Assembly: GCA_016722075.1 (NCBI GenBank)
Contig: JADKGW010000001.1
Location: 2,170,001-2,234,000 of the forward strand
Direction of reading: 5' to 3'
DNA: 64,000 nucleotides
Origin: Candidatus Kouleothrix ribensis
Lineage (GTDB): Bacteria > Chloroflexota > Chloroflexia > Chloroflexales > Roseiflexaceae
The translations under genes and the position numbers were made by a program. The notes under the pieces are model-generated. The model was not told where the DNA came from and did not search any database. It was given only the letters and a program-made list of their open reading frames with translations. Position 1 is the first letter of the stretch. Each line of letters begins with the position of its first letter. Below, one piece after another: positions 35,034 to 43,613 of this stretch.

Positions 35034-36224
35034 ATGCTACAAGCGCACGATATCGTGATTGTTGGCGCCGCACGCACACCGATCGGCAAGTTTCAGGGCG
35101 CTTATAAAGACATGCCGGCGACCGAGCTGGGCGCGGCGGCCATCCGCGCAGCCGTGGCGCGCGCCGGCCTCGACGCCGCGCTGGTCGACGAGTGCATTAT
35201 GGGCAATGTCGTGGGCGCCGGGCTAGGCCAGGCACCTGCGCGCCAGGCCGCGCTGGCCGGCGGCCTGCCCGCCAGCGTCGGCGCCCTGACGATCAATAAG
35301 GTCTGTGGCAGCGGCCTGAAGGCCGTGATGCTGGCCAGCGCGCTGATCCGCAGTGGCGAGGCACGTGTGATCGTGGCCGGCGGCATGGAGAATATGACCC
35401 GCGCGCCCTACCTGCTGCCGCAGGCGCGCGCTGGCTACCGCCTCGGCAATGGCGAGCTGATCGATGCCGTGGTGCAAGACGGGCTATGGTGCCCGTTCGA
35501 GCATCAGCACATGGGCAACTCGGCCGAGTGGATCGCCCGCAACTTTGATATAAGCCGCGCCGCGCAAGACGCGTTCGCGGCCCAATCGCACGCGCGCGCG
35601 CTGGCCGCACACGACGCCGGGGCTTTCGCCGATGAGATCGTGCCGATCGAGCTGCCGGCCGCACGCGGCAAGCCCACCACGCTGAGCGTCGACGAGCCGC
35701 CGCGCCGCGATACCGACGCCAAGGCGCTGGCCGGGCTGCGGCCGGCCTTCGCGCCCGACGGCACCGTGACGGCCGGGAACGCGCCGGGCATCACCGATGG
35801 CGCGGCCGCGCTGGTAGTGACGAGCGCAGCCGTAGCCGATGAGCAGGGCCTCACGCCGATCGCGCGGGTGCTTGGCGCGGCCCAGGCGGCAGTTACGCCG
35901 CTCGAGCTGTTCACCGCACCAGTGTTCGCGGTGCGCACGCTGATGGAGCGCACTGGCACGACCATGGACAGCTACGATCTGTTCGAGATCAACGAGGCCT
36001 TCGCGGCCCAGGTAGTACAGAACGGGCGCGCGCTCGGCATCGATTGGGATCGGCTGAATGTGCATGGCGGCGCGATTGCGCTGGGCCACCCGATCGGCGC
36101 AAGCGGCGCGCGTGTGCTGGTGACACTCATCCACGCACTCAAGCGGCGCGGCGGCCAGCGCGGCCTGGCCAGCCTGTGCCTGGGCGGCGGCGAGGCGGTC
36201 GCGCTGGCGATCGAGCTGGTGTAG
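35034..36224 (+). CDS. Acetyl-CoA C-acetyltransferase (thiolase)
   Basis: Condenses two acetyl-CoA to acetoacetyl-CoA or cleaves 3-ketoacyl-CoA. It is an intact 396-residue biosynthetic-type thiolase. The nucleophilic Cys is about residue 91 in NKVCGSGLKAV, the active-site His about 352 in ALGHPIGASG, and the second Cys about 382 in SLCLGGGEA. The N-terminal VIVGAARTPIGKFQGAYKDM and the NEAFA motif are also present. The ATG at 35034 lacks a strong Shine-Dalgarno. The leader with a terminator (34925-35002) hints at attenuation. It could supply acetoacetyl-CoA for polyhydroxybutyrate in place of the frameshifted thiolase at 53699, or serve isoprenoid or fatty-acid metabolism. The 54-residue gene at 36264 follows 39 bp downstream. 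Confidence 0.93.
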   Translation: MLQAHDIVIVGAARTPIGKFQGAYKDMPATELGAAAIRAAVARAGLDAALVDECIMGNVVGAGLGQAPARQAALAGGLPASVGALTINKVCGSGLKAVMLASALIRSGEARVIVAGGMENMTRAPYLLPQARAGYRLGNGELIDAVVQDGLWCPFEHQHMGNSAEWIARNFDISRAAQDAFAAQSHARALAAHDAGAFADEIVPIELPAARGKPTTLSVDEPPRRDTDAKALAGLRPAFAPDGTVTAGNAPGITDGAAALVVTSAAVADEQGLTPIARVLGAAQAAVTPLELFTAPVFAVRTLMERTGTTMDSYDLFEINEAFAAQVVQNGRALGIDWDRLNVHGGAIALGHPIGASGARVLVTLIHALKRRGGQRGLASLCLGGGEAVALAIELV

Positions 36225-36263
36225 GCTCCATAAACCCTGGGCATATCAAGGAGGAAACCCACA

Positions 36264-36428
36264 ATGAGCACCGAGGATCTGCTTGCAGTGATCGAAGAGG
36301 GGCTGGAAAACGGGCGCATTACGCCATACCTGGCTGCCTATATCGCCGCCGAGGTCACTGGTGTGGCAGCGCTGGCAACTGGCTTCGACGATCGCGTGCG
36401 CCTGGACGACCTCGACGACGAGCGTTAG
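36264..36428 (+). CDS. 54-residue acidic protein
   Basis: A small gene with a very strong AAGGAGG at 36249-36255, 8 bp before the ATG. The product is 54 residues, acidic, with an amphipathic first half (MSTEDLLAVIEEGLENGRI), an Ala-rich middle (YLAAYIAAEVTGVAALATG) and an Asp-rich tail (LDDLDDER). It sits 39 bp after the thiolase in the same direction and is probably co-transcribed. No family recognised. The codon use matches the neighbours, and the Shine-Dalgarno is one of the best in the window, so it is very likely translated. Confidence 0.7.
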   Translation: MSTEDLLAVIEEGLENGRITPYLAAYIAAEVTGVAALATGFDDRVRLDDLDDER

Positions 36429-36493
36429 GCGATTAGACCATCACCGCATACCGCCGGGGCGCGTGCGCAGCTGCGTGCGCGCCCTGGTGCGTA

Positions 36494-37222
36494 TTATGCT
36501 AGGCGCATGCGCCCCGCTAGCTCGACGATCCGCGCGCCGTAGCCAACACCCGGCACGGCCCAGCGGCCATCCAGCCCGCTGATCATCGGCGCGACGCCGC
36601 GGTAGCCGGCCGGCAGCGGGCGAATCATCAGCGCATAGTCGATCAGCTGGCGCTGCTCGGCGCTGGCGGTGGCGTCGGTGCGCGCATAGGCCAGCAGCCG
36701 GCCCAGGTGCGCCGGGATCGCGTGGTCGTTCCAGGTGGGGAAGCTCACGCCCTCGCGCCACAGTTGCGCCGGGCTGTCCCAGGCCCAGGCCGGCCCCGGC
36801 GGGCGGGTGGGGGCGCCCGGCAGCGTCCTGCCGGTGACGCCGATCCCGGCCGGGTTGCGCCGCGGCCGCTGCGACCACCACGAGGTCAGACTGCCGGTCT
36901 CATGGGCCATCTGGGCCAGCGCCAGGAACCAATCGACCCCCGCCCACACGCCCAGCTCGCGGTAGCGCTCGACGATCGCCGCCACATCGAATGGCGTGTA
37001 GTCGTACGAGCAGCGTACACGCAGCCAGCGCTCGGCAGCGGCGGGCGAGCCACTGGCCGGGCCGACGATCGGCGCGTCGGCGGTGGGCGGCGGTGCTACC
37101 GCCACCGCCATCGGTAGCCAGATGCGCGGCTCGAGGGTCGTATCGGCGCGGGTATGCGGCGCCTCGACGGCAGCGATCAGTGTGGTGAGCGCGAGCTGGA
37201 TGAACTGGCGACGTGATCGCAT
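36494..37222 (-). CDS. Tat-exported glucosaminidase-like protein
   Basis: A 242-residue exported protein. The N-terminus MRSRRQFIQLALTTLIAAVEA has a twin-arginine signal (SRRQFIQ) followed by a short hydrophobic stretch and an Ala-x-Ala region. The mature part holds a lysozyme-like/GH73-type fold: WFLALAQMAHETGSLTSWWSQ (the Glu of AHETG is the expected acid), NPAGIGVTG and WREGVSFPTWNDHAIPAHLGRLL. It would cut peptidoglycan or another amino-sugar polymer outside the cytoplasm. It stands alone, convergent with the 54-residue gene. Fold assignment is good; exact bond specificity is unknown. Confidence 0.75.
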   Translation of the reverse strand: MRSRRQFIQLALTTLIAAVEAPHTRADTTLEPRIWLPMAVAVAPPPTADAPIVGPASGSPAAAERWLRVRCSYDYTPFDVAAIVERYRELGVWAGVDWFLALAQMAHETGSLTSWWSQRPRRNPAGIGVTGRTLPGAPTRPPGPAWAWDSPAQLWREGVSFPTWNDHAIPAHLGRLLAYARTDATASAEQRQLIDYALMIRPLPAGYRGVAPMISGLDGRWAVPGVGYGARIVELAGRMRLA

Positions 37223-37436
37223 GATCGGCTCGATCTAAACAGGCCTATGGTGGGCGAATGGGCTACCTGCGGTTGCGCCACAACGCGCAAAGCATATGCT
37301 GCGGGGGCAGCTAGGCCGGGCGCGGCCCAGGCAAACGCCTGCACACGGGGCTGGTACAGGTGCCGGCAGCAGGCCGCTGCGGGCTGGCGGGCAGTATGCA
37401 CTCCTCAGCGCCAGTGCCGGCTGCCGGCGGCAGCTA

Positions 37437-38138
37437 TCACACGGGGCCGGGGGTGCGGGTGATGTAGATCTCGCGGGCCAGCCGCCGATCGAGTGGGTGA
37501 ACCTGCGCGCCGACACAGACTGAGAGCGGGCCATCGAATGGCGCACTGGCAACTACCTCGAGCTGCGCGCCCGGAATCACGCCCAAGTCGGCCAGGTAGC
37601 GCAGCCGATCGGGGTGCTGGTCGCGCACACGCGTCACATAGCCGCGCTGGCCAACCTCAAGATCGGCCAGGCGCGCACCCTCGGCCGCCGGCATGGTGCC
37701 CTCACGCGAAGGGATCGGGTCGCCATGCGGATCGAACACCGGCTCGCCCAGGTGCGCAGCGATGCGCGCCTCAAGCTTCTCGCTGATATGATGCTCAAGC
37801 CGCTCGGCCTCGTCGTGTACTTCGTCCCAGCCAAAGCCAAGCGCCTCGACCAGGTATAGCTCGATCAGGCGGTGGTGGCGCACCACCTCGAGCGCGATGC
37901 GCTCGCCGGTCAAAGTCAGCTCGACGCCATGGTAGGGCGTATAGGTTACCAGCTGCATGTCGGCGATCGTCTTCAGCATACCGGTGACCGAGGCCGGCTT
38001 GAAGCCCAGGTGCTCGGCCAGCAGCGAGGTGGTGACCTGCGGCTGCGTGCGCCCGATCGTATAGATCGCCTTGAGATAGTCCTCGATCGCCGGGCTGATG
38101 CGCTCTTTGAGATCACCAGTCTCGCCGACGGGCAACAT
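37437..38138 (-). CDS. DtxR/MntR-family metal-dependent regulator
   Basis: A 233-residue repressor. The winged helix (about 12-75) contains SPAIEDYLKAIYTI and TTSLLAEHLGFKPASVTGMLKTIADMQLV. The dimerisation/metal domain (about 76-145) has EVVRHHRLIELYLVEALGFGWDEVHDEAERLEHHIS, with His/Glu ligands of both family metal sites. A C-terminal FeoA/SH3-like domain covers about 155-228. It would sense Fe2+ or Mn2+. On the minus strand a dyad CGAATA-N6-TATTCG (38168-38185) lies 30-47 bp before the ATG, a likely autoregulatory operator. AAAAAGGA precedes the start. No metal transporter is adjacent; the ECF system at 42-45 kb is several genes away. Confidence 0.9.
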   Translation of the reverse strand: MLPVGETGDLKERISPAIEDYLKAIYTIGRTQPQVTTSLLAEHLGFKPASVTGMLKTIADMQLVTYTPYHGVELTLTGERIALEVVRHHRLIELYLVEALGFGWDEVHDEAERLEHHISEKLEARIAAHLGEPVFDPHGDPIPSREGTMPAAEGARLADLEVGQRGYVTRVRDQHPDRLRYLADLGVIPGAQLEVVASAPFDGPLSVCVGAQVHPLDRRLAREIYITRTPGPV

Positions 38139-38167
38139 ACGGTTATTCCTTTTTGATAAGGGACTTT

Positions 38168-38185
38168 CGAATAAAGAACTATTCG
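38168..38185. promoter_or_regulatory. Dyad upstream of the DtxR-type gene
   Basis: CGAATA (38168-38173), six bases, TATTCG (38180-38185), perfect arms, 30 bp before the regulator's start codon. The position fits an operator over the promoter. It does not match the IdeR consensus, so its ligand is unknown. Confidence 0.5.
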
Positions 38186-38234
38186 CTTAGGGTGGCCTGG
38201 AGCGGACGAAGGTCGCTCTAGGCCACCCTAAGCG
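38184..38234. repeat. 21 bp-arm hairpin (TTAGGGTGGCCT)
   Basis: Arms 38184-38204 and 38214-38234 pair with one mismatch around a 9-base loop. It lies between the end of the GH13-like gene and the DtxR gene. It could end the GH13 transcript or be a second regulator site, since TTAGG words recall DtxR-family half-sites. Confidence 0.65.
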
Positions 38235-38365
38235 TGAGGTGCGGCGCAGCCGCCCCGCAGCCCACGCCTGGCTCATTCAAAAATCGAAGATCCCTAAACA
38301 AAATCAAGTATTTGGTATGCCTAAATCAGCACACAGGCATACTATACCCGAGCAATTGGGCAGCG

Positions 38366-40687
38366 TCAAGCATCGCCAGGCTCGCGCCTGCGGCGTGTAG
38401 TGCGGCGCCCGTTGCCCACGCCGAGGCCTAACTCGGCAGGCGACGCAAGTGCCGGCATCACGATCTCGCCAAGCCGCTGGTCATCGATTGGCGCGCTGTC
38501 GCTACCGGCGGCGCTGGCCGGATCGGCCGGATCGGCCACTGCGCTACGCAGCAGGAAGCCATACGCGCCGAACGGCTCGAGCGTGATCTGCAGCGCCAGC
38601 AGATCGTCGCGCGCCCAGGCCCGGCGGCCCTCTTCAACCCACGCGCGCTGCTCGAACAGCTCGAACAGCTCGTATGTCTGATCGGCCAGGCCGATCTGAT
38701 CGACCGGCAGGCTGACGACGATCGTATGCTTATGCGGGCCGACATTAAGCAGGCCGAGCACATATTCGCCAGGCGCCTCGCGCAGCACGGCAAACACCTG
38801 CGTGCTCGAGCACTGCAGCCGGTTGTACGCAATACTGCCGTGGCGCAGGGCGGCGTGCTGGGCGCGCGCGCGTAGCACGCGCCCGATGAACTCAGGGTCG
38901 TCGTGCTCCTGGCCCGCATAGATCAGCGGCACGAAGCCACACAGCACGATCCCGGCCAGCAGCATTCGGCCAAGCCGCGAGCCGCGCAACCCATCGGCCA
39001 GCGGGTTGATCAGGCGCGTCTGATAATTCTCGGTGAAGCAGATCGGCACGGCGCGGCGCGGCAGTATGCGGGCGTGATCTTCCAGCCACGCACCAAGCTC
39101 GGCCGGAGTGATCCGGTTGAGTGCCAGGTGTACGAACATATGGTGGGCCAGCTGGTCGATCGTGCCATCGTGGAACATGCTGTACAGCGGCCCGGAAAGC
39201 CCGCCACACAGCGCGGCGCCGCGGCCGTCGGTGTTCAGCGCATCGCGCACGCGCTCGATCAGCGCCAGCACGCCGGCACGCTCGCGATCGGCCGGCTCGC
39301 CGGGCATGCGGTGCCGCAGCGGCGCGACCATGCGCGGCGCCACCAGCCGCAATCCGTCGAGCTGAAACTCGCGATACTGGCGCACGGCCCAATCGAACAT
39401 ATAGTCGCGCAGCGCCGCGTTCGACCAATTGAAGGCCAGCAGGTCGGGCTGGGCGCTTATGGGCATGGCCTGGCCGTCGGCGTCGGTGCAAAACCAGTCG
39501 GGGTGCTCGCCGGCCAGGCGCGCATCGGCGGCGCAGCCCTCGAGCGGCAGCTCGATCAGCACACGCATGTCGAGCGCGTGCGCGGCCGCAACCAGCGCGC
39601 GCAGATCGTCGGCTGTGCCAAGCGTCGGGTCGATCTGCTCGAAGTCGCGGATCGCATATGGGTTGCCCGAGCCGCTCCAGTTTCCGTCCCAGATCCGATC
39701 TTTACGATTCGCGAAGGCCCACACCGGCAGCAGGCACACCGTATTCAGGCCCAGCCGGCACAGGCCGGGTAGGGCGGCGGCCAGGCCGGCAAAGCCCCCA
39801 AAGAAGGCGGGGTGAGTCTCGTAGATCGCCGCATCGCGCAGCCAGCCGACCGGATGAACGGGCGGGTGCAGGCCACACAGCGGCCAGGTGCGCCCAAGTG
39901 CGGCGAGCGCGGCCGGCCAGGGCTCGTGCAGCAGCAGCAGGTATTGGTTAGCAACATCGACACGCGCCTCGGAATGCAGCCACTCGTCGATCTCGACCTC
40001 GTGGATCAGCGTGAGCGCCAGGTTGTTGCCGTCGATCTGCGGCTGCGCCGTGCGCGCCTGGCTGAAGAACCAGCACAGCAGCGCCTCGTTGCCAGCCGGG
40101 TCGTGCAGCGCGAGCACGCCAGGGCCCTGCGACGGCGCGCGCTCGAGCGCAAGGTTATCGCGCAGGCCGGGCGCGAAGAAGCGGCGCGGCAGCACATTGC
40201 GGCGCTGCTGGGCCGCCACCGCCAGCGGCACATGTGGCCGCACGCTATTGCTCGGCGCATCGAACCGGCACGACTCGAAAGCCCCGACGCGCGCCCACGG
40301 CCAGATCATACGCAGGCCGTGCAGCCGCACTGTGTCCTCGCCAACATTCGTGATCGTCACGTGGCGCGTGATCAGCGTGCCGGTGATCCGGAAGCAGTCG
40401 TCGATCGTCAGCGGGCCGAGCCCAATCGTGATCACCAGGGTGACGGCATCACCGGCCGCATCGATCATGTGGCGTAGATAGCGCACGAAGCTCGTGCCGG
40501 CCAGCCAGCCGCGCTCGTCGAGCTGCACATCGATCGCCGGCATCGGCGCGCCATAGCCAAGCATATCGGGGCCAGCCGCACGCCGTAGCTCACGCAGGCC
40601 GCCATCCTCAAGCGAAAAGCCGAGCGTCAGCGCCGGTGTCGTGAGCACAAGCGTATTCTGGTCGTAGCGCATGCTGAACGGCGGCAT
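38366..40687 (-). CDS. Catalytically degenerate GH13 (alpha-amylase fold) protein
   Basis: A 773-residue cytoplasmic-looking protein (no signal peptide). The first 270 residues are a beta-sandwich domain; residues about 295-640 are a GH13 barrel; the end is the usual C-domain (YVLGLLNVGPHKHTIVV). The barrel is easily recognised (GLNTVCLLPVWAF, GNPYAIRDFEQIDPTLGT, EHPDWF, FNWSNAALRDYMFDWAV). Yet region I has ELPLEGCA instead of D-x-V-x-N-H, region II has DGLRLVAPR (nucleophile Asp replaced by Val), region III has LCGGLSG (acid Glu replaced by Gly), and region IV has ENYQT (His-Asp replaced by Tyr-Gln). All catalytic residues are gone while the frame is intact, so it is probably a binding or regulatory protein. 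ATG at 40687 has AGGAAAG 7 bp upstream. Confidence 0.85.
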   Translation of the reverse strand: MPPFSMRYDQNTLVLTTPALTLGFSLEDGGLRELRRAAGPDMLGYGAPMPAIDVQLDERGWLAGTSFVRYLRHMIDAAGDAVTLVITIGLGPLTIDDCFRITGTLITRHVTITNVGEDTVRLHGLRMIWPWARVGAFESCRFDAPSNSVRPHVPLAVAAQQRRNVLPRRFFAPGLRDNLALERAPSQGPGVLALHDPAGNEALLCWFFSQARTAQPQIDGNNLALTLIHEVEIDEWLHSEARVDVANQYLLLLHEPWPAALAALGRTWPLCGLHPPVHPVGWLRDAAIYETHPAFFGGFAGLAAALPGLCRLGLNTVCLLPVWAFANRKDRIWDGNWSGSGNPYAIRDFEQIDPTLGTADDLRALVAAAHALDMRVLIELPLEGCAADARLAGEHPDWFCTDADGQAMPISAQPDLLAFNWSNAALRDYMFDWAVRQYREFQLDGLRLVAPRMVAPLRHRMPGEPADRERAGVLALIERVRDALNTDGRGAALCGGLSGPLYSMFHDGTIDQLAHHMFVHLALNRITPAELGAWLEDHARILPRRAVPICFTENYQTRLINPLADGLRGSRLGRMLLAGIVLCGFVPLIYAGQEHDDPEFIGRVLRARAQHAALRHGSIAYNRLQCSSTQVFAVLREAPGEYVLGLLNVGPHKHTIVVSLPVDQIGLADQTYELFELFEQRAWVEEGRRAWARDDLLALQITLEPFGAYGFLLRSAVADPADPASAAGSDSAPIDDQRLGEIVMPALASPAELGLGVGNGRRTTRRRREPGDA

Positions 40688-40763
40688 CACGATCTTTCCT
40701 GCGTACATGCCTCACTATCTGCACGTTGGTCGGGGGTGAGGAAACAGCAGTAAAGGCAGCGAT

Positions 40764-40772
40764 ATTCTACCA
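40764..40772 (-). promoter_or_regulatory. Extended -10 promoter (TGG-TAGAAT)
   Basis: Minus-strand TAGAAT at 40764-40769 preceded by TGG, about 75 bp before the GH13-like ATG at 40687. Confidence 0.55.
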
Positions 40773-40839
40773 CATTCCGGCCGTAGTTGGCCGCCGGCCG
40801 CTGGCAGAGGCGTATGGGTTCGCGGCGCATGGTAGCGCC

Positions 40840-41805
40840 CTACGCGCCGCGCGCGACCACGAACTGGGCAATATCGGTGAGCGCCTGCTTGGCCAGGCTA
40901 TCGGGGAAGGGCGCCAGGTGTGCCAGCGCGCTCGCGGCATAGCGCCGCGCGTCGGCCAGGGCACGGTCGGCCGCGCCCAGGCGCCGCACCTCGTCGATCG
41001 CCCACTGTACGCGCTCGTCGTCGAGCGGCTGCAGATCGACCAGGCTGGTGAGCCTGGCACTGGCGCCGGCATCGACCGCGTAGATCAGCGGGAGCGTGAT
41101 CGTGCCCTCGCGCAGGTCGTTGCCGGCCGGCTTGCCAAGCGTATCGGCGTCGCCGACATAATCGAGCACATCATCGACGATCTGGAAGGCCAGCCCAAGG
41201 TCGTAGCCAAAGCGGCCAAGCGCCTCGACCTGCTCGGGCGTGCCGCCGCCGCAGACCATGCCGGCCTTGCAGCTGGCCTCGAACAGCGCGGCGGTTTTGC
41301 AGCCGATCTTATACAAATACTGCTCTAGCGCGGTATCGAGCGGGGCGACATCCAGCACCGGCGAGAGCTCGCCCTCGCAGATCGTCATCACGCCGCGCGA
41401 GAAGAAGCCAATGATGCGCGGGTCGGGCGCCAGCGCCATCTCGGCCGCCGCCAGCGCGAACAAATAGTCGCCAACCATCAGCGCCACGTCGCCATCCCAG
41501 CGGGTATGCACCGTCACCGTGCCGCGGCGGCGCTCAGCCTGGTCGACCAGGTCGTCGTGTACGAGCGAGGCCGAGTGGATCAGCTCGACCGCAGCGGCCG
41601 AGTGTAAGACCCGGCCGAGATCATATGTGCCAAGCTGAGCCGACAGCAGCGTGAGCGCGGCGCGGATGCGCTTGCCGCCTGAAGTCAGGATATGCTGGCC
41701 GGCGATGCGAATAACGGCGAGGCGTGGCTGGACGCGTTCGACAATGATCTGGTCCACTTTCTCGAGGTCGGCATGCAGTGCCGATGGGACCGGGAGCTGG
41801 CTCAT
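40840..41805 (-). CDS. Polyprenyl diphosphate synthase
   Basis: Trans-prenyltransferase that extends allylic diphosphates with isopentenyl diphosphate, for quinone side chains, carotenoids or glycan lipid carriers. It has 321 residues. GGKRIRAAL (near 43) binds the diphosphate, the first Asp-rich motif DDLVD is at 84-88 and the second motif DDVLDYVGD is near 212. The residues before the first motif are small (SASLV), which typically allows a long product. ATG at 41805 has AGGAAG upstream. It is the last gene of a leftward run after the ECF transporter, separated by a word-type hairpin spacer, so probably transcribed apart. Confidence 0.93.
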   Translation of the reverse strand: MSQLPVPSALHADLEKVDQIIVERVQPRLAVIRIAGQHILTSGGKRIRAALTLLSAQLGTYDLGRVLHSAAAVELIHSASLVHDDLVDQAERRRGTVTVHTRWDGDVALMVGDYLFALAAAEMALAPDPRIIGFFSRGVMTICEGELSPVLDVAPLDTALEQYLYKIGCKTAALFEASCKAGMVCGGGTPEQVEALGRFGYDLGLAFQIVDDVLDYVGDADTLGKPAGNDLREGTITLPLIYAVDAGASARLTSLVDLQPLDDERVQWAIDEVRRLGAADRALADARRYAASALAHLAPFPDSLAKQALTDIAQFVVARGA

Positions 41806-41944
41806 ATATGCTTCCTGGCAGAGTCCGATCCGGCCCCGCCGATTGAGAAATTCGCGCGTTGAGCATACCCGAAACGAGCATAGCTGTCAATTTCCAGTCG
41901 GCTGGGGCTAGACTCGGCTAGAAGGTGTTCACTGTTAGGGGAAA

Positions 41945-42018
41945 GGGACGCAGACACACGCGGACGAACACGGACGGAGCGTACGCTGTCCACGTTCGTC
42001 CGTGCTCGTCCGCGTCCC
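41945..42018. repeat. Word-repeat hairpin (CGCGGACGAACACGGACG)
   Basis: GGGACGC at 41945 pairs with GCGTCCC at 42012. Inside, 41959-41976 pairs with 41997-42014 with one mismatch. The words GGACG and CACGG recur on both strands. It lies between the prenyl synthase and the ECF T gene. Confidence 0.75.
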
Positions 42019-42047
42019 AACCCCGTATGTCTGAACAGGTACGCCGT

Positions 42048-42875
42048 TTAAAAGGGGTAGGGCGGCACCCACAGCTGCCCGCCGCCAGCGGCGCGCCAGG
42101 CCATGCCGCCAAGCAGTAGGCCCAGCCCCAGCGCGATCAGCAGCCAGTCGATCGGGCGCAGCCGGCGGGCGTGCAGCCAGGTGCGCGGGCGCAGCCCAAA
42201 GCCGCGCATATCGAGCGCATTGGTGATATCCTCGCCGCTCACGATCGCGGTCATGGTCACCGGCACGGCCAGTGGTGCCAGGCGGCGCAGGCGCGCCACC
42301 AGCCCGCCCTTGAGCTTGTCGAACTCGAAGCCGCGTGCGCGCTGCGCGTCGATCGTGCTGCGGAAGTTCTCGGCGTAGGTCGGCACCAGCCGGATGGCCA
42401 GGTCGATCGCGAAGGCGATCCGGTCGTTCAGGCCCATGCCGCGAAACGCCACGCCGAAGCGTGTCGGCGGAATGGTGAATGTGAGCGGGATGGCCATGAG
42501 TGCGCCGGCCAGCATACGGCAGATGATGCCCAGCGCCTCGATCACATTCGGCCAGGTAATGCGGATGCCCAGCGGCAGCCGTAGCAGCACCAGCGCGCCG
42601 GGCTGGTTGCTGGCGCTGCCCAGGATCAGCGTGTTGATGCCCACCAGCACGAAGATGAAGAAGAAGATAAACCGCCAGGCCGCGCGCGTCTCGCGCCAGG
42701 GCAGCCGTGCCAGGCCATAGTACACCAGCGTCAGGGCCAGCAGCAGCGCCAGCGCGCGCAGATCGCGCACGCTCGCAGCGGTGAACGCCGCGCACAGCAT
42801 CAGCACAATCTTGGTGCGCGGGTCGAGCCGGTGGATGGGCGTATTGGTGTTGAGGTATTTAAAGCTTGCGATCAT
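42048..42875 (-). CDS. ecfT: ECF transporter T component
   Basis: Transmembrane coupling subunit of an energy-coupling-factor importer, 275 residues, about six TM segments. The N-terminus SFKYLNTNTPIHRLDPRTKIVLML is the conserved EcfT start. The cytoplasmic coupling region shows two Ala-Arg-Gly-type motifs: STIDAQRARGFEFDKL and ALDMRGFGLRPRTW, which dock on the ATPases. ATG at 42875 is followed by this signature, so the upstream 15-codon extension is rejected. It is the third gene of the leftward A1A2-S-T set; 93 bp containing a hairpin (42890-42955) separates it from S. It works with the S component and the fused ATPase. Confidence 0.9.
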   Translation of the reverse strand: MIASFKYLNTNTPIHRLDPRTKIVLMLCAAFTAASVRDLRALALLLALTLVYYGLARLPWRETRAAWRFIFFFIFVLVGINTLILGSASNQPGALVLLRLPLGIRITWPNVIEALGIICRMLAGALMAIPLTFTIPPTRFGVAFRGMGLNDRIAFAIDLAIRLVPTYAENFRSTIDAQRARGFEFDKLKGGLVARLRRLAPLAVPVTMTAIVSGEDITNALDMRGFGLRPRTWLHARRLRPIDWLLIALGLGLLLGGMAWRAAGGGQLWVPPYPF

Positions 42876-42889
42876 AATAAGACCAGGAG

Positions 42890-42955
42890 ACACGCGGGCA
42901 AGGAGACACGCAGTAACCATTTCTAGCCAGTCGCCGTGTCTCCTTGCCTGCGTGT
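42890..42955. repeat. Word-repeat hairpin (GGAGACACG)
   Basis: Arms 42890-42910 and 42935-42955 are complementary except for one base. The left arm side repeats the word GGAGACACG twice. It fills the spacer between the ECF S and T genes and could form an mRNA hairpin that sets their relative expression. Confidence 0.75.
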
Positions 42956-42968
42956 TTCTCGTCTATGC

Positions 42969-43532
42969 TTATCGCCCGCTGCGCGACTCGACCTGCTTGT
43001 AGGCGGTGTACAGGATCGGCAGCAGAATGATCCCGGCGATCAGGTTCGGCACGATCACGCCAAAGTACTCGGTCGGAATTAGCGCCGGCTCGGTCTGATA
43101 CACCCAGATATCGGTGACACTACTGAACAGGAACGCCAGCAGCACGCCGATCACCGACCACGTCAGCGCCGCGCGCAGGCTGGGCAGCTCGCCGCCGCGC
43201 GCACGCACGAACGCCAGCCCGGCAATCAGGCCGAGCAGGCCATTGCCCAGGCTCCAGTTCCACGAGAAGCCGTAGCCCGACACCAGATCGATGATGATGT
43301 TGCCGACCAGCCCGGTGAAGAAGCCGACCCACGGCCCGAAGATCGCGCCGAAGAACATGGGGATCACCACCGCCGGGCGGATCGAAGTGTTGAACGGGCC
43401 GGGGATGCGCAGGAACGATGTGGCCCAGCCGAGCACGCCGTAGAGCGCCGCGCCGATCGCCATAAACACTACCTGCCGGGTGCCGACCGCCCAGGCGCTT
43501 GCGCGCTGAGCACTGCGTGTGAGCGTTGCCAT
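42969..43532 (-). CDS. ECF transporter S (substrate-binding) component
   Basis: A 187-residue membrane protein with six TM segments that binds the substrate of the ECF importer. The N-terminus RQVVFMAIGAALYGVLGWATSF contains the A-x-x-x-A helix (AIGAALYG) used by S components to contact the T subunit. The loops IPGPFNTSIRPAVVIPMFFGAIFGPWVGFFTGLVGNIIIDL and SGYGFSWNWSLGNGLLG resemble the YkoE/DUF1393-like ECF group. The ligand cannot be told; no riboswitch was recognised upstream. ATG at 43532 has GGAGG 7 bp upstream. It is transcribed with the ATPase gene, though a 228 bp spacer holds a nested palindrome. Confidence 0.85.
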   Translation of the reverse strand: MATLTRSAQRASAWAVGTRQVVFMAIGAALYGVLGWATSFLRIPGPFNTSIRPAVVIPMFFGAIFGPWVGFFTGLVGNIIIDLVSGYGFSWNWSLGNGLLGLIAGLAFVRARGGELPSLRAALTWSVIGVLLAFLFSSVTDIWVYQTEPALIPTEYFGVIVPNLIAGIILLPILYTAYKQVESRSGR

Positions 43533-43613
43533 TGGGTGCCTCCTTAAGTAGAGCCAATACATATGCTGCCATCCGCAGGACGCACGCGGAGGTCCGCGTC
43601 TCTGCATGCCGCT

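Noticed and set aside
38184..38234. IdeR/DtxR box
   Set aside because: Only the TTAGG word resembles the consensus; the 19-base palindrome of known boxes is absent, so it is reported only as a hairpin.
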